Origin: Mesotaenium endlicherianum
Lineage: Eukaryota > Streptophyta > Zygnematophyceae > Zygnematales > Mesotaeniaceae
DNA: 62,783 bases
NCBI GenBank assembly: GCA_009602735.1
Contig: WELA01006056.1
Coordinates: 453,584-516,366, forward strand
Reading direction: 5' to 3'
Below the pieces are notes generated by a model. That model was not told the origin of the DNA and made no database searches. It was given only the letters and a program-made list of their open reading frames with translations. This document shows, piece by piece, positions 25,176 to 36,439 of this stretch. The number at the start of each line of letters is the position of its first letter. Positions within the stretch are counted from its first letter, which is position 1. A program made the position numbers and the translations under genes.

Positions 25176-25857
25176 CAGTTTACAGTGGCCACAGGCACTC
25201 AATTGATCAACGCAAATGGCGGAATTGAGAACTACGAGATCGAAGCGACAAAGACAAGATAGACGACCAAGTTTCAAACAGCTAAACAAAAAATCGTTTA
25301 CAGTGCACAGGCACAAAATTGATTGAGGGAAATGTTACAATCCCCTCCACATAATGTCGCGTTTCGTCTTCGCGTCATTTCCGGGTTTGGTCAGACTTCA
25401 CAAAGCATATTTTAACATAGTGCATCGTTCATCTTGCTTTTAAAATATGACCTTTGGGTGCTGAAACCTCACATCCTCACCAGCGAATATTTATTTCTGT
25501 ACACCTTGTCGTACCGAAACCGGTAGCAAAAAAAAGAAAGGGTACATCCTCATTTGATTCCCCTGCCTAATACCGACAGTCCTTGTCGATCGAGTGGTCG
25601 TCGAGGAGGGGTCATTCGAGGGGTCGAACACATTCCAGAATTTCAATTCTGCTCGAGAGCAGAATTGAAAAGGCGAGGTCGATTGATTGAAACCAGAAAG
25701 TTCAATCAAATTCTTCACAAACTTCAATCAATCGCGTCGCGCCTTGACACCACTGTAAACACCAGTTTCATCGCGCTAAATTTGAAAATGTACTTCGAGG
25801 TACAGCGAAGTACCTTTCAATCAATCAACTCGGCATCGATTTGGCCACTGTAAACTG
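25176..25857. mobile_element. MITE-like element with 15-base terminal inverted repeats
   Basis: The left end CAGTTTACAGTGGCC (25176-25190) is the exact inverse of the right end GGCCACTGTAAACTG (25843-25857). A second TTTACAGTG near 25295 and a second CACTGTAAA near 25749 give symmetrical subterminal repeats, as in non-autonomous hAT-like or other cut-and-paste transposons. There is no transposase. A target-site duplication is not evident in the immediate flanks (CTAAGGGC against CTATCTGA), so the class is open. Confidence 0.6.
25642..25669. repeat. 28-base near-perfect palindrome
   Basis: Arms TTCAATTCTGCTC and GAGCAGAATTGAA are perfect over 13 bases with a 2-base spacer, inside the MITE-like element. 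It could extrude a cruciform or fold as a hairpin RNA. Confidence 0.85.
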
Positions 25858-26192
25858 CTATCTGAGAACGAGAAGGGGAGACGCGGTTGCACATAATCGA
25901 AGCAAGTGGAACGCTGAGACCAACTTATGTAGTTTTAGCGTCAAGAGCTGGAGACTCGACTCACTCGAGTCCTACGATCCAGCGCCTTTTTTGTTGTTTC
26001 CGATGAGACCAAATGACACTAAAGGTCCAGGTCCGACCTGCTGAGTATCAGGCTACATGGCAAGACCCCCTTCCTGCATAGAACCTGACACACTGTTCAC
26101 GACTAATTGTGGAGTGCAGCGGAATGTATCCAAAAGTTTCAGCTTCTGCTGTCCCTTCTGGCCCAGTACACCTGAATTCTGACACTTGAGCA

Positions 26193-26200
26193 TGACGTCA
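26193..26200 (+). promoter_or_regulatory. TGACGTCA bZIP/TGA-type element
   Basis: A palindromic TGACGTCA lies 90 bases upstream of the TATA box of gene B, a typical position for a bZIP-bound enhancer element. Gene A has no identical site at the matching distance. Confidence 0.35.
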
Positions 26201-26289
26201 CATGTCTTTCATTTGAATTCCGGTTATTGCGTCGAGGAAGGAGTCCACTATCTCCTGTTTCCGGGCCGATCCTCGGTTCCCCGCCAACA

Positions 26290-26295
26290 TATAAA
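26290..26295 (+). promoter_or_regulatory. TATA box of Root_cap gene B
   Basis: TATAAA within ATATAAAGG, 153 bases before the ATG at 26443. The nonamer is identical to that of gene A. Confidence 0.65.
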
Positions 26296-26442
26296 GGTTC
26301 CGATCCTGCAGAGACCAGTTTACCTCGTTTACTTGCACTCTTCCCTCTAAATCCACGGAGTACGCATCACTTGTCCTCCAACTTGTCCTCCAACAAGAAA
26401 GTGAGGCGCTCTCGTGAATTGCATCGCAGACTACTCTTTGTC

Positions 26443-28851
26443 ATGGCGATCTCCTATACTTCCCTCGTCCTATTTGGTATGCTTAGCGTAGCGGGCGTGG
26501 CATATGCAGCCAAAGAACCTACAACCCTGAACCTGCCCTCGGGCCAGTGCACGCCAAAGAAGTGCAGGGTCGCTTCCGAGAAATCCTTTGTCGGAAATTT
26601 CAAGGTAAACAGACGCGCTTCTTAGCATGTATGTAGCTGGCATTCATCTTGCACTGCACTGCTAGGTCGTCATGCTCCTGCTTTGCCGCTCGTTTAGCTC
26701 CCTAAGTAAAGGGAATAGCAATCGTCTTGATAACGGCCTCTACTTAGCAACCTGATTTGCTGTTTGTCCTTTGTTTTCTCACACATCGCAATCGTGTTTT
26801 CGTTGTGCAGAGCTTCAAGAAGCTTGACGGGTACATCCTTTCTCAACCGGTGGACACCGTATCGGACTGCTGCAACTTGTGCCGCAAGATTGCCGGATGC
26901 GTTTTCTGGCAGCTGACAACAACGTAAGCAGAGCCTCCCAACCTCCCTCCCTCCCCCCCTCCCTCTCCCCCTCCCTACTTCTTGGTGACGGGTAAATACT
27001 GGCAAGCAAATTGGCAAAGTTTGAATAGGGTCTGAGGCCAGAGTTTGCTGCCATGCTTGTCAAAAAAACAACCAAATTCAGGCACTTGTCTTTGGGTGCT
27101 GGTCGGTGGCTACTAGAAAGTGATGTTTTCAGGAAAATAGTATGATCCCACGCTCTGACACGTGTGTTCTGGTTTCTCCAGTGACTTGAACGACCAGTCT
27201 GGGACCTGCCACCTGATGGGAGCTGATGGCATCCCCCAGTACTCGCAGGCCACTGTGGAGCCCACCAGGTAATTTCAGATCAACTGCTGGGAGGGAAAAC
27301 TTCCTGTCTGTCTTCAGTCCATGCATGTCAGCACTAAGTATTAAGACAATTTGTTTGTGAGACACTCCGAAAAATCATGTGCCCCCTGCACATACCTGCG
27401 CGCAGAACTTCCCTTGCGTGCCTACCCACCAATAAGTCTTCAATGCTTCCAGGACTCATGTCTTTACATTTTGTTCTTGGAACCTCTTATGCTAAGTATG
27501 AACTGACAGTTGATCGATGGGTTACATCAACGCTGCAGGATTGGAGGCAAATGCAACGCTGATGTCAAGGATGACCCCCACTTTGTCGGAGCCCGCGGCA
27601 CTCGCTTCGACTTCAATGGCGCACCCAACATCGCATTCGCCCTGGTGTCTGACAAGGACCTGGAGATCAACATGATGCTCCGCGGCTACTACGACACCCG
27701 CACCACAGGCGCCTCCGTCGTCAAGGGTGGCAAGGCCGTGCGCACCTGGATCAAGTATGCTTCTCCAGCTCACTTGCGAGCTCAACAGTGTGCTCTTCAG
27801 TTTGCCACTTGTCAGATGATCAGGCCTTCATAGCGGGGCCGGTCAGCTGCATGCGGAAGTCAATAGTGGGAACATTCACCACCACAGAAAGCTAAATCCT
27901 TCTCAGTCAGAGTTGGGTGTGCTCTGTTCTGCCGCAAAAGCCGTAAATTTTATGGCTCACACTATTTTCTGACACTGATACATCTTCTGGAATGCAATCC
28001 TTGTGGTCCTCCAGGGAGGTGGGCATCGTGTGGGCCGCCGAGGGCCGCGAGCACAAGCTGCACCTGGTCGCCCGCGACGGCAAGCAGCAGGAGCGCGGCA
28101 ACGGCTTCCTGGCGTCTGCCACCCTCAACGGCTTTGCCGTGCCCCTCCTGCGCGAGGGAGAGACCTTCAAGGCCCTCGGCGGCATCGAGATGACCTTTGT
28201 GGGCGTGGAGAAGCAGAACCAGTTCGAGGTCGACCACTACACCGTCAAGGTGGCTGGCCTCCTGGACATGGACGTGCTGATGCGCGTTGCCCGCCCCGAC
28301 ATGCAGGCTGAGGACGACGCCGAGGCCCACTTCAACCTCGGCCTCAACAAGATCCAGGTGCGTGCCATCTCATGTCTCTGTCTCGTCCAATTTCCCGTGC
28401 TCTGGCAAGCTGTCTACGAGACTTGCATTCCTGCTGCCCCTCAGAGCGAGACTCACTCCCGGAGCTAAACTGCTGAGGTACTAGAATGTGGGAAGGCCCC
28501 TTGACACACTTCTGTGGATTCGTATCATTTTGACTCGACCTCGTGCGATGCACTTACCTTTCACCTGACATGTTTCTTTTGCAGGCAACCAACGGCGTCC
28601 ACGGCGTGCTCGGCCAGACCTACCGTAAGGACCACGAGCAGAGGGCGTTTGACTACCAGGAGATCGTCACCATGCTGAACGCACCCGTACAAGCTGATGG
28701 CAAGACCGGCAAGGGCTTCCTGGACGGCACCCCCGCCGACTACGTCGTCAGCGATGTGCTGGCTGTCGACAGCCACTTCAACTCCTTTGTGGGTGTGCCG
28801 GTGCGTGAGGCAGAGGACTTTGAGGACAACAACATTCAGGCCACCGCCTAA
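26443..28851 (+). CDS. Secreted PAN/Apple + Root_cap domain protein, copy B
   Basis: Six exons: 26443-26604, 26811-26923, 27182-27268, 27539-27754, 28015-28357, 28585-28851 (TAA); 395 residues. Every exon length (162, 113, 87, 216, 343, 267) and every intron phase equals copy A. The frame is open upstream to 26227, but the paralogue start and the signal peptide (MAISYTSLVLFGMLSVAGVA) select 26443. The domain order is as in copy A: a PAN-like module (CCNLCRKIAGCVFWQL, GTCHLMGADG), then Root_cap (DPHFVGARGTRFDFNG, GVHGVLGQTYR). Exons 4-6 are nearly identical to copy A (about nine differences in the 343-base exon 5). Exon 1 differs at roughly a fifth of its sites, and the introns do not align. 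This suggests duplication followed by gene conversion. Function beyond secretion is unknown. Confidence 0.88.
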
Positions 28852-29023
28852 GCTCGGGTTCTATGAACTGGCGAGACCACTGTACCATAGTAGCTAAACT
28901 ATCTACTGATGTGATTGGAAACAGTCATCTTCGAATACTGTGCTTAAGATCATTCCTCAAGCTTGTACATTAGATGACCATATGTGTGAGAAACAAAAAA
29001 TAGCCTTAGGCTTAAGAACCAGA

Positions 29024-29265
29024 CAGTGGGTGAGTGTAGTGGTAGTCTTCGGTTGTGCAAATTCTTTCATTCTTGGCTGATCCTTATCAGCCCCATTCAG
29101 ATTCAATTCAACTCCGACCACGAACCATAACCTCATTGGCTTGGTGATAGGAAATCTTCTTCTAGACACTTAGATATATCATTTTTGAGATCTATCGCTG
29201 GTCTACCTGACCATTGAGATCTCTTGTTGATGGAAGTGTAAAGTTGAAAGTCTTCTATTCTTTCA
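29024..29265. repeat. Duplicated 3' flank of Root_cap gene B
   Basis: Counterpart of 20078-20326. On the minus strand an open stretch at 29133-29435 lacks an ATG, and its equivalent in the A copy is broken, so it is probably not coding. The rest of 29266-30600 shows nothing recognisable. Confidence 0.65.
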
Positions 29266-30689
29266 AAAAATGGAGCATCTTTCAAGCCATTCGCCACCCA
29301 ATCAATGAGTTTCCTGTTTTCCTGCAATGTGTTGGTGTTACTTTGTGTTCTTTCCATAGCTTCATGGGCGCGGCTCTCACAGAAGCCTGATATCAAGCCC
29401 TTTGACTTTATATTGAAGTCCCCAAAATTCGCCAAAATGTCAGCTGTTTGACTCCTTTGTCATAGCATCTCTTCTTCTCGCAAATAATCACTTGCCTCAG
29501 TTAGCTGCTATAGTTGTCACTCGCACTATACTCAGTGAAGTAGCCAGGTAATTGCGCTCAAATTACAGCCACATGCACTTTATAGTAACAATTTGACTAT
29601 TTGTGTTCAGATTGCCTGATTTTGAAAGAAAGAAGGTGATTTTAGAAAGAATAGGAGTAGTAGTATGCAATTTATGATCCTTAGTTTGAATGAAGCATGC
29701 CAACGTCAGGGATAGGAAGATACCAACAAACATAAAAAGCACATCTTAGTTCAAAAAACTTAGAACCAATACAATTGCAGACAAATATCCTGACAAGGGG
29801 GAAATGTACGAACCAGTGGAGGATGAGCAATAACTTTCAAGAGAAGCCTGACTGTCACACCCTAACGTTTAGAATGCCCCCCCCATCAATGCAAGGGGAA
29901 TTCCATGAAGCAATTGCCTCACAATGCTGTATCTCTCCAGTTGCCCCCAAGACTGTCAGTACTGACACGCTCGTATTGGAAAGGCTATTGCATCAGAGAT
30001 GTCCCATAGTGCGCACAATGTGCAGCTGCCTTTCAAAGTACCGAATAAGAATGAATTTAATGAAGCATTGTTGATGCAAACATAAAATCCACAATGATTT
30101 GTTCATGAAAGATGATGCTTGATGTGCGCTGGACAGAGCCGGTGCATAATGACTGACAATGGCCAAACGCAAATTGCCTTGATGGCTGTCTTGATGTTAA
30201 GGGAAGACAGACAGCAGACCAATTTTCCAGTAGAGAAACTGATTCAAACATATACACGAACGAACATATTAAGATGCATATCACATCTGGAGTGCCGTGT
30301 CGGGGTCTTGATTGCCTAATTGTACTTCTTTAGGAGTAAAGTGCAAGAATTATTAAGATAACGTGGAGCAAGGGCAAATCGATGAGGGGTGCCAAGTGCT
30401 GGCAGCGTCATATGCTACTAAGAAACAATGCAGGAGGCAAGGGTTCTGTACAGCATGAAGGTTGAAATGAAGACTTAATTGCTCCGCACACCCTCCTAGC
30501 AATCAGCCATTGCCGCCAGTAAGGACGCCGCCAATTCTTATCAGTATATTCTCTGCAACATCCCCACTTGCGCACCAGTGGCGCAATGAATAGTGGCATT
30601 GTGGTTGTCAACAAGACTGTCGTTGTAATTTGGCTTCAAAGAAAATAGACAGTGGTTCTATTGGAGGGGCAAATATAGCCTGCCTTCTT

Positions 30690-31284
30690 GTCCCGCAGAG
30701 AAACAACACAGACCATGACAATGACTCTCCAGGACAACAACAATGGCGCGCAACAGAAGGATCCCGTATTCACCATAAGTTATGGAAGCACCTACGCAGA
30801 GACATGGGCACGGTCACAGACCGAGAGGCAGTGGAGATCTTCTTGCATGCCGTGAAGTCGCGTCTCAAGGAGAGAGCCATAGCCCCCCTCATTGGCCGCA
30901 TCAGCTCCGAGTACTCTCTCGAGGACGCTTATCGCTTCGTCAAGAAGCAGAGCTTGGCTGCCGCATAGAGCAACATAACAGGGCCTTGCGTCCACTAGCG
31001 TGCAACAAGAGGTCTCGATGCTGCCATCTTCAAGAGTACGCACAGCCCCTGCCTGCCAGCATCAGCAACAGCTGCAGCCACAGCGCTCTCAGTTGCCCCT
31101 GCAGACACAGCAGCGTGGAGCTCCATGGGGCCGTATCTCTCTGGCCGCCACGACGAGCGACCCCTGCTGGACATGCGGGAAGACGGGCCACTCTCGCCGT
31201 GACTGCTTTCTGGCGCAGAACAGCAAGCGCGGTGACTGCACGTATTGCGGCAAGGCCGGTCACCTGCAGATTGTATGCCTGTAG
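30690..31284 (+). pseudogene. G1 gag with two CCHC zinc knuckles
   Basis: The first frame encodes a capsid-like segment (IFLHAVKSRLKERAIAPL, EYSLEDAYRFVKK), stopped at 30966. A shifted frame then carries CWTCGKTGHSRRDC (31165-31206) and CTYCGKAGHLQIVC (31237-31278), both CX2CX4HX4C nucleic-acid-binding knuckles. There is no ATG at the head of the frame. The product would package retroelement RNA, but the frameshift makes it non-functional. Confidence 0.75.
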
Positions 31285-31360
31285 GGAAGCGCGATGTTGA
31301 GAACAAGCGCGCTCGTGACGGTCCTTCGCCCGCATCGGGCCAGCGAGCCATGCGGAACCC

Positions 31361-33500
31361 TTGCATTGGCAGACGTCGCGCGATGACGGCGGCCACGGCT
31401 ACGACGAACGCCGTGATGACGCCTGGCGAGGACTACGTCACCTACAACGCCATCAGCGACGCGCTGATGGCAGCCGAAGGGGAGAACGTGCGTCTTCGCG
31501 CCCTCTTTGCCGCCGACAGCTACGACGCCTGCGAGGCGCTGTCCGCACACGTACCTCCGGCCGACACTGCGTCAGTGACAGCTGGCGCCAGCGCAGTCCT
31601 GGCACCTACGTCCGGCACCGACACCAGGTAGCCCCAGCGCTTGCCACGAGGCACAGCAGCAGCGCTGCGTTCACGCACCCGTCCGCACGACAAGGGAGCG
31701 GCCGTGGCCAGAGCTGCAGGCGCCGACTACGACGCACCTGCAGCCACGTGCTGACATCTGACAGCAACGTCAGGGCGTGCTCCGCCAGGCTGACAGGTGG
31801 CAGGCCCCAGGCCGGCACATCCCTGGCAGCCGACACATTGCGCAGGCCCTTCGACGGGTCCGCGCAGCTCCCTGCACAGCCAGCGCCTGCGACACACGCG
31901 CCCCTGGCTTGCCCTGCTCTGCTAGCAACAGCAGGGCTTCCTGCCATCTGCGCAGCAACAGCTGGCGCTCCGGGACGAGCTCGTCACAGCCCCGTCGCGG
32001 CCGCCTCCGCCAGACAAACCGCCCACCCATGCGCAGATCTGCGCACGAGCAAGCCATTCAGGACAGGCGCTCGCTGCAGGCTGCTGCTAGCAGCAGTTCC
32101 CAGCAGCCGCCGCCACGTGTCGCGCGTGCGGCCGCTGTTGCGCCGACTTCCAGCAGCGGCAGGACTGGATGCGCACGCACGTCCGGGGCAACGATACAAA
32201 CTTTTCAGCACGCGCCCGTCAGCAGCGCAATCGTCACCGCGCCGGCAGCAGCTGTGCCCAGCAGCTGCGTACACGCGCCGCCACATGGCACACGCACGCA
32301 GCCCGGCCCGACCAGATTCGATCTGGCGGTCGCAACTGGCGTATCTGCGCAGGGGGAGCGTTCCCGATTGTGCTGTGCGGCCCGATCACCGACCAGAGCG
32401 CCAACGACGCGCTCACGGCTCCGCACAGCCAGGGCTTAAACCCTGGTTGCGCACAAAACCCTAGCACAGGCGCAACGCGCGCCGCCAGGGCTACGACGAG
32501 CACACGCGCCAAAGGAGAGGCGCGACGAACTTCATCCGGGGCAGCCGCTACCGATGCCAACGACAGACTAGCGGCACGCCCCCGCTCACCCCAGGAGCGA
32601 TCTGATGGCGCCACTTGGCAGCTTGACAGCAGCTGCGCCAGCGCCTGCGTCAGCGCCAGCACCAGCGCCAGCGTCAGCGGCTGCGCCAGCGAGTGCGTCC
32701 GAGCGAGCGCCAATGCCAGCAACTGCGCCAGCTCCAGGGGGTGCGCCAGGGCCTTCGCCAGCACCACCCGCTCCAGTAGTGCCAGTGCCACTCGCAGCCG
32801 ACCACGCGTCCGGCTCCGACGTCGCCACGCGTGCTGCCAGACCAGCACAGCTCCGTCGCAAGTCTAACACAGACCTGACGCAGGTTCGAGACAGGTCCGG
32901 CAGAGGGGTGGGCCAGGCTGGGTGCAAGCTGGGCACAGGTTTGGCACAGGTCCGGCACATGTCTGATCTGCACCTGGTCCCGACCTCGGCAAGGGCGTTC
33001 TCTTCGCCCTCTACGCAGCCAAAGACCGCTCTAGTCTGCTGCGCACGCACGCTGCCACATGGCAGCAGCGCAGCCACTGCGAGTACACGCCGCGAGCGCA
33101 CGAAGCAGCAGCCGAAGGCCAGCCAGCACTTGCGCACAAGCGCGACGGGCCAGACCAGGGAAGCCGCACGGAGGAGGCGGCGCATTTGCCCCGCTCTTTC
33201 TACATGGATACGCCAACAGCGCCAGCCGCACCCGCGCCGCACACGTTCGCCTTGCCGATGACAACGGTGTAGCTCAGCGCTGAGGTCATCTCGCTGGCGC
33301 TGCACCGCATGCCAGCGGTCTCCTTCGCCGACCTCGGGGTGACGCTGGAGGCGACCAGGCAGGCAGCCCAGCTGCTGCTGCAGCCCCGCGGTGCCAGTCC
33401 ACGCACCGCCGCGAGCAGGCCAGCATTTGACGCCGCAACCGCGGTGCTCTCTGCACTCGCGCGATATGAGCATGAGCGCAGGATCATAAGCAATTCCTAA
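31361..33500 (+). pseudogene. G1 gag-protease linker, GC-rich low complexity
   Basis: Very GC-rich, open in several frames on both strands because stop codons are rare there. The most protein-like part is 31380-31630 (YVTYNAISDALMAAEGENVRLR). At 32630-32800 there is a tandem GCGCCA-type hexamer repeat encoding Ala/Pro runs. Comparable linkers occur in related elements (45002-45919). No enzyme motif is present. Confidence 0.45.
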
Positions 33501-33504
33501 CGCC

Positions 33505-34114
33505 GTGTTTTTGAATAACACGCAGGGGATCGTGCTCGTCAACAAGCAGGTTCCGCAAGGCATCATGTTTGACACTAGCGCGCACCCGGTCCTCATCAGC
33601 CTCAGCTACTTGAGACAATTGGACCTTTTTTCAGCCGACTTAGAGGATTTGTCCATGCAAGTCTTCACGGCGGCTGGCACCTCAGAGACCGTGCCCAGGC
33701 GCACCCGACTGGCGCTCCTCTTCACCTTCAGGCCAGGGACAGAGGACGAGACAACCATCAAACGCTCTCGTGAATTGCTCCGAGACCTTTGACGTCCTCT
33801 TTGGGCAGGACGTGCTCTTTCCCATTTGAGCAATAGTGGATAACTGGACGGAGAGCGTGCTCTACCGTCCAAAATGGCACTCAGGGGGTATCCACACGGC
33901 CTCCTTGCCGCTTGAAATTGTGGACCAGCGTCCAGCAGTCGCCGCCCTCTACGGCTTCATGGCATTCAGCAATGACGGGGATCAGCACGGCGTGATACAT
34001 ACCGATAAGGGCGGACTCGAGGAGGATGACGTGTCCGTGGGAGCAAACTTGCTGGAGCCTCAGAACGAGGAACCAGAGCTGCACGTCACACCGTTGGAGC
34101 AGGCCAGGCGTTGA
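33505..34114 (+). pseudogene. G1 retropepsin-like protease and downstream linker
   Basis: The frame 33505-33792 has the layout of a retroviral-type aspartic protease: VPQGIMFDTSAHPVLISLSY, where DTSA stands for the usual DTGA/DSGA, followed by hydrophobic strands. The stop at 33790 is followed by an acidic linker (33836-34114). The replaced Gly in the catalytic triad suggests loss of activity. Confidence 0.6.
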
Positions 34115-35088
34115 CACCCTAGGTCAGGGAGTCCGTGCGTCTCCCACGACGCTATGATCCAACAGATGACGGCAGCCGCCTCTGCCGCAGCCGCCGCCGC
34201 CACATCCGCAGTGGCCACCGCTACAGCTGCACATGAGGTTGCAACTGTTGCTGCAGGCGCTCCCAAGCCGCCGCAGGAGTGTTCCAGCGCCACCTCCATG
34301 CGATTGGACATCCGGTTGCGCCAGGAGGTGCCTGTAGGGGTTACGTCCCAATTGCCCTCGCCGTCACATCAAAGAGACTACACCTTGGCCACGCACTACC
34401 ACGTCCGAGGAGGCAATGAGGCAGGCAGAGTACGGTTACATGCGACAGGCTCCTCAGTGTCGCCTGTGTTAGCTTGTCGGTCGTGTACGGTCTGGTGTAC
34501 CTGGTGTACCTGGGTGCGGCCAGGCTGGGCTACAGCCGCTCCCTCATTGTCCGTTGCCACTCAGTGCCAACTTCTTGGCCGCGCCATGGATATCTTTGCT
34601 TTGACCTGGCTTTTTCACGTTGCACTTCACATTAACCACGGCCTCTGCTACCCGCCATCCGCAGGGGGGGGGGGGGAGCTTCAGATATACCCGTTGTTTC
34701 ATTTGCCACAGATGCTCCTTTCACAACACGCAGTGTTGTGCCTAACAGCGTCGGACCCATGGCACGTGCTGGCTTCTCAGCACGTGTGCCTTTGACCTGG
34801 TTGACGTGTCGGTGCATCGCTGCACGTGGGGAATCGATCGCGTTGATCGTCCCTTGCACGTGTGCCGGTGACAGACTGGTTCGGGTTTGACCCATTCTTG
34901 GTCTTCCTGCACTTGCATCATGCGGTGAGGCATCCCACACTCATTGCTTCCCATGTTCAACCAGTTCCTTCTTCAACACTTAGCAGAAGTTTTCAAAAAG
35001 ATAGCTTATCTTCAGTTTCCCTTAAGGACAGAGGCGTCTTACTTCCACACAGGCTTTCGCCCAAGTTGAGGGTTTACAAAATAAACAA

Positions 35089-35770
35089 GTTTGTACTTTG
35101 CAGAAATCACGTCTAAGCAGCTTAACAGGCAATGCCAGATTTAGAGAAAATTGCCCTTCAGGGCTTTCGCTTTACTTTCACATATCACAGCTTACAAAAC
35201 TCTGAAACTGCACATCTATGCTGGCCTGGTCTGAGCTCTTCACTCAACACCGCGCCTTAACAGCTCTAAACCGCTTGGCTGGGCTCACTCAATTCTTCAC
35301 TAAGAGCTTTACTTGTTAATACTACTCTTGCTATCAGCAATTCGACAATTGAGACTTCTGAATACTTGGAAACTAACACAACACTCACTATTTTAAGTGA
35401 CTCTCGCACGCTTGTGGCGTTTGACCCAGATCTGTGCTAATCTCCTAACAGATTCTATTCTGCAGTTCTCTACTTTCTACCAGCGAGATCCTCTCTTGGG
35501 AAATCCTGAGGTCTAACCTTTCTATGATACACTTAGGAAAAAATCTTCCAGTGTTGGCAGAAGCGTGGCGCCCCGGCTCTCCTATGGCCTTGGGAACTCC
35601 TTCTCCTTCGTGCTCCTTCTGCTTCTTCAGCTTCTATTGACAACGATGCGAGCAAGAATGAGGCAGCTTCAGGCAGGACTCGTGCCTTTCATAGGCACCA
35701 TACACTATCCTCTCTCAAGAATGCCAATGCTTACTCACAGCGCTTAGCTTGCATGCCGTCCTTACCCAGC
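35089..35770. repeat. Dispersed repeat R, copy 1
   Basis: Direct repeat of 60018-60716, about three quarters identical by eye. Shared words include TTTAGAGAAAATTGCCC, GCTTACAAAACTCTGAA, CAATTGAGACT, GGCAGAAGCGTG and CTCGTGCCTTTCA. It has no coding potential. It lies inside the interruption of G1 between protease and reverse transcriptase, probably as an LTR or leader of another element. Confidence 0.75.
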
Positions 35771-36439
35771 AGCTCTCACACAGTTTAGAAGTTGTCATTC
35801 AGCATGCATGCATGCATTGGGATTGTTGCGCGTGACCGCTTAGCTTTTCAGCTGACAATCACGCCTACGTGGCTGGCTGGCAGCATTTAAGATGAATTCT
35901 CAAGCCGTGACTAGTCACCTGAGGGTCTTGGCCGAGGTGACATTCAACGCCTCTGCAACATCCCTGCTGTACTTGGCTTAGATAGCCGATTGATCAGTAC
36001 CTTTCTTGGCACTTGCTGGGCTGGCTCATTGCCGGTTCCATGCCCCTAGCCTTTTGGCTGACTACTCCGTCCAAATCCCCATCCATTCCTGGGTGTGAAT
36101 TTGACGTGTCGTGACCACTTTGACAGTGATAACGACTTCGACACGACCGCTGACTGGGATAACTCGGTTCTCTGGTCGGTGAGTCAATGCTGACTTCCCG
36201 TACCTGGGCGACCGTGACTTGCGCTGCGCGTGCGGCACCGTCAAGTGGATAGCAGTCGCAACAGCAGTAACACTGAGTGCGTCTTTACGGCCATTTTCAA
36301 GGGCGTATTGTCCTACATTTATTTTTGCATACACATTTGCCACTGGTCCTAGCGCTCAGCTAACGTAGCAGCCCGTGTCTTTGCCTTCTGCCCCTGTCAC
36401 GACCCTATCTCACACCAAGCCTCACTCTTGGAACATAGG

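Noticed and set aside
26227..26442. Upstream in-frame extension of Root_cap gene B
   Set aside because: The paralogue has an in-frame stop in this region, the TATA box lies within it, and the signal peptide begins at 26443.
29133..29435. Minus-strand 100-codon frame downstream of gene B
   Set aside because: It starts without ATG and the homologous flank of gene A does not keep the frame.
31361..33596. Several 200-370 codon frames on both strands
   Set aside because: GC-rich sequence is poor in stop codons. The frames overlap each other and only short gag-linker parts look protein-like.
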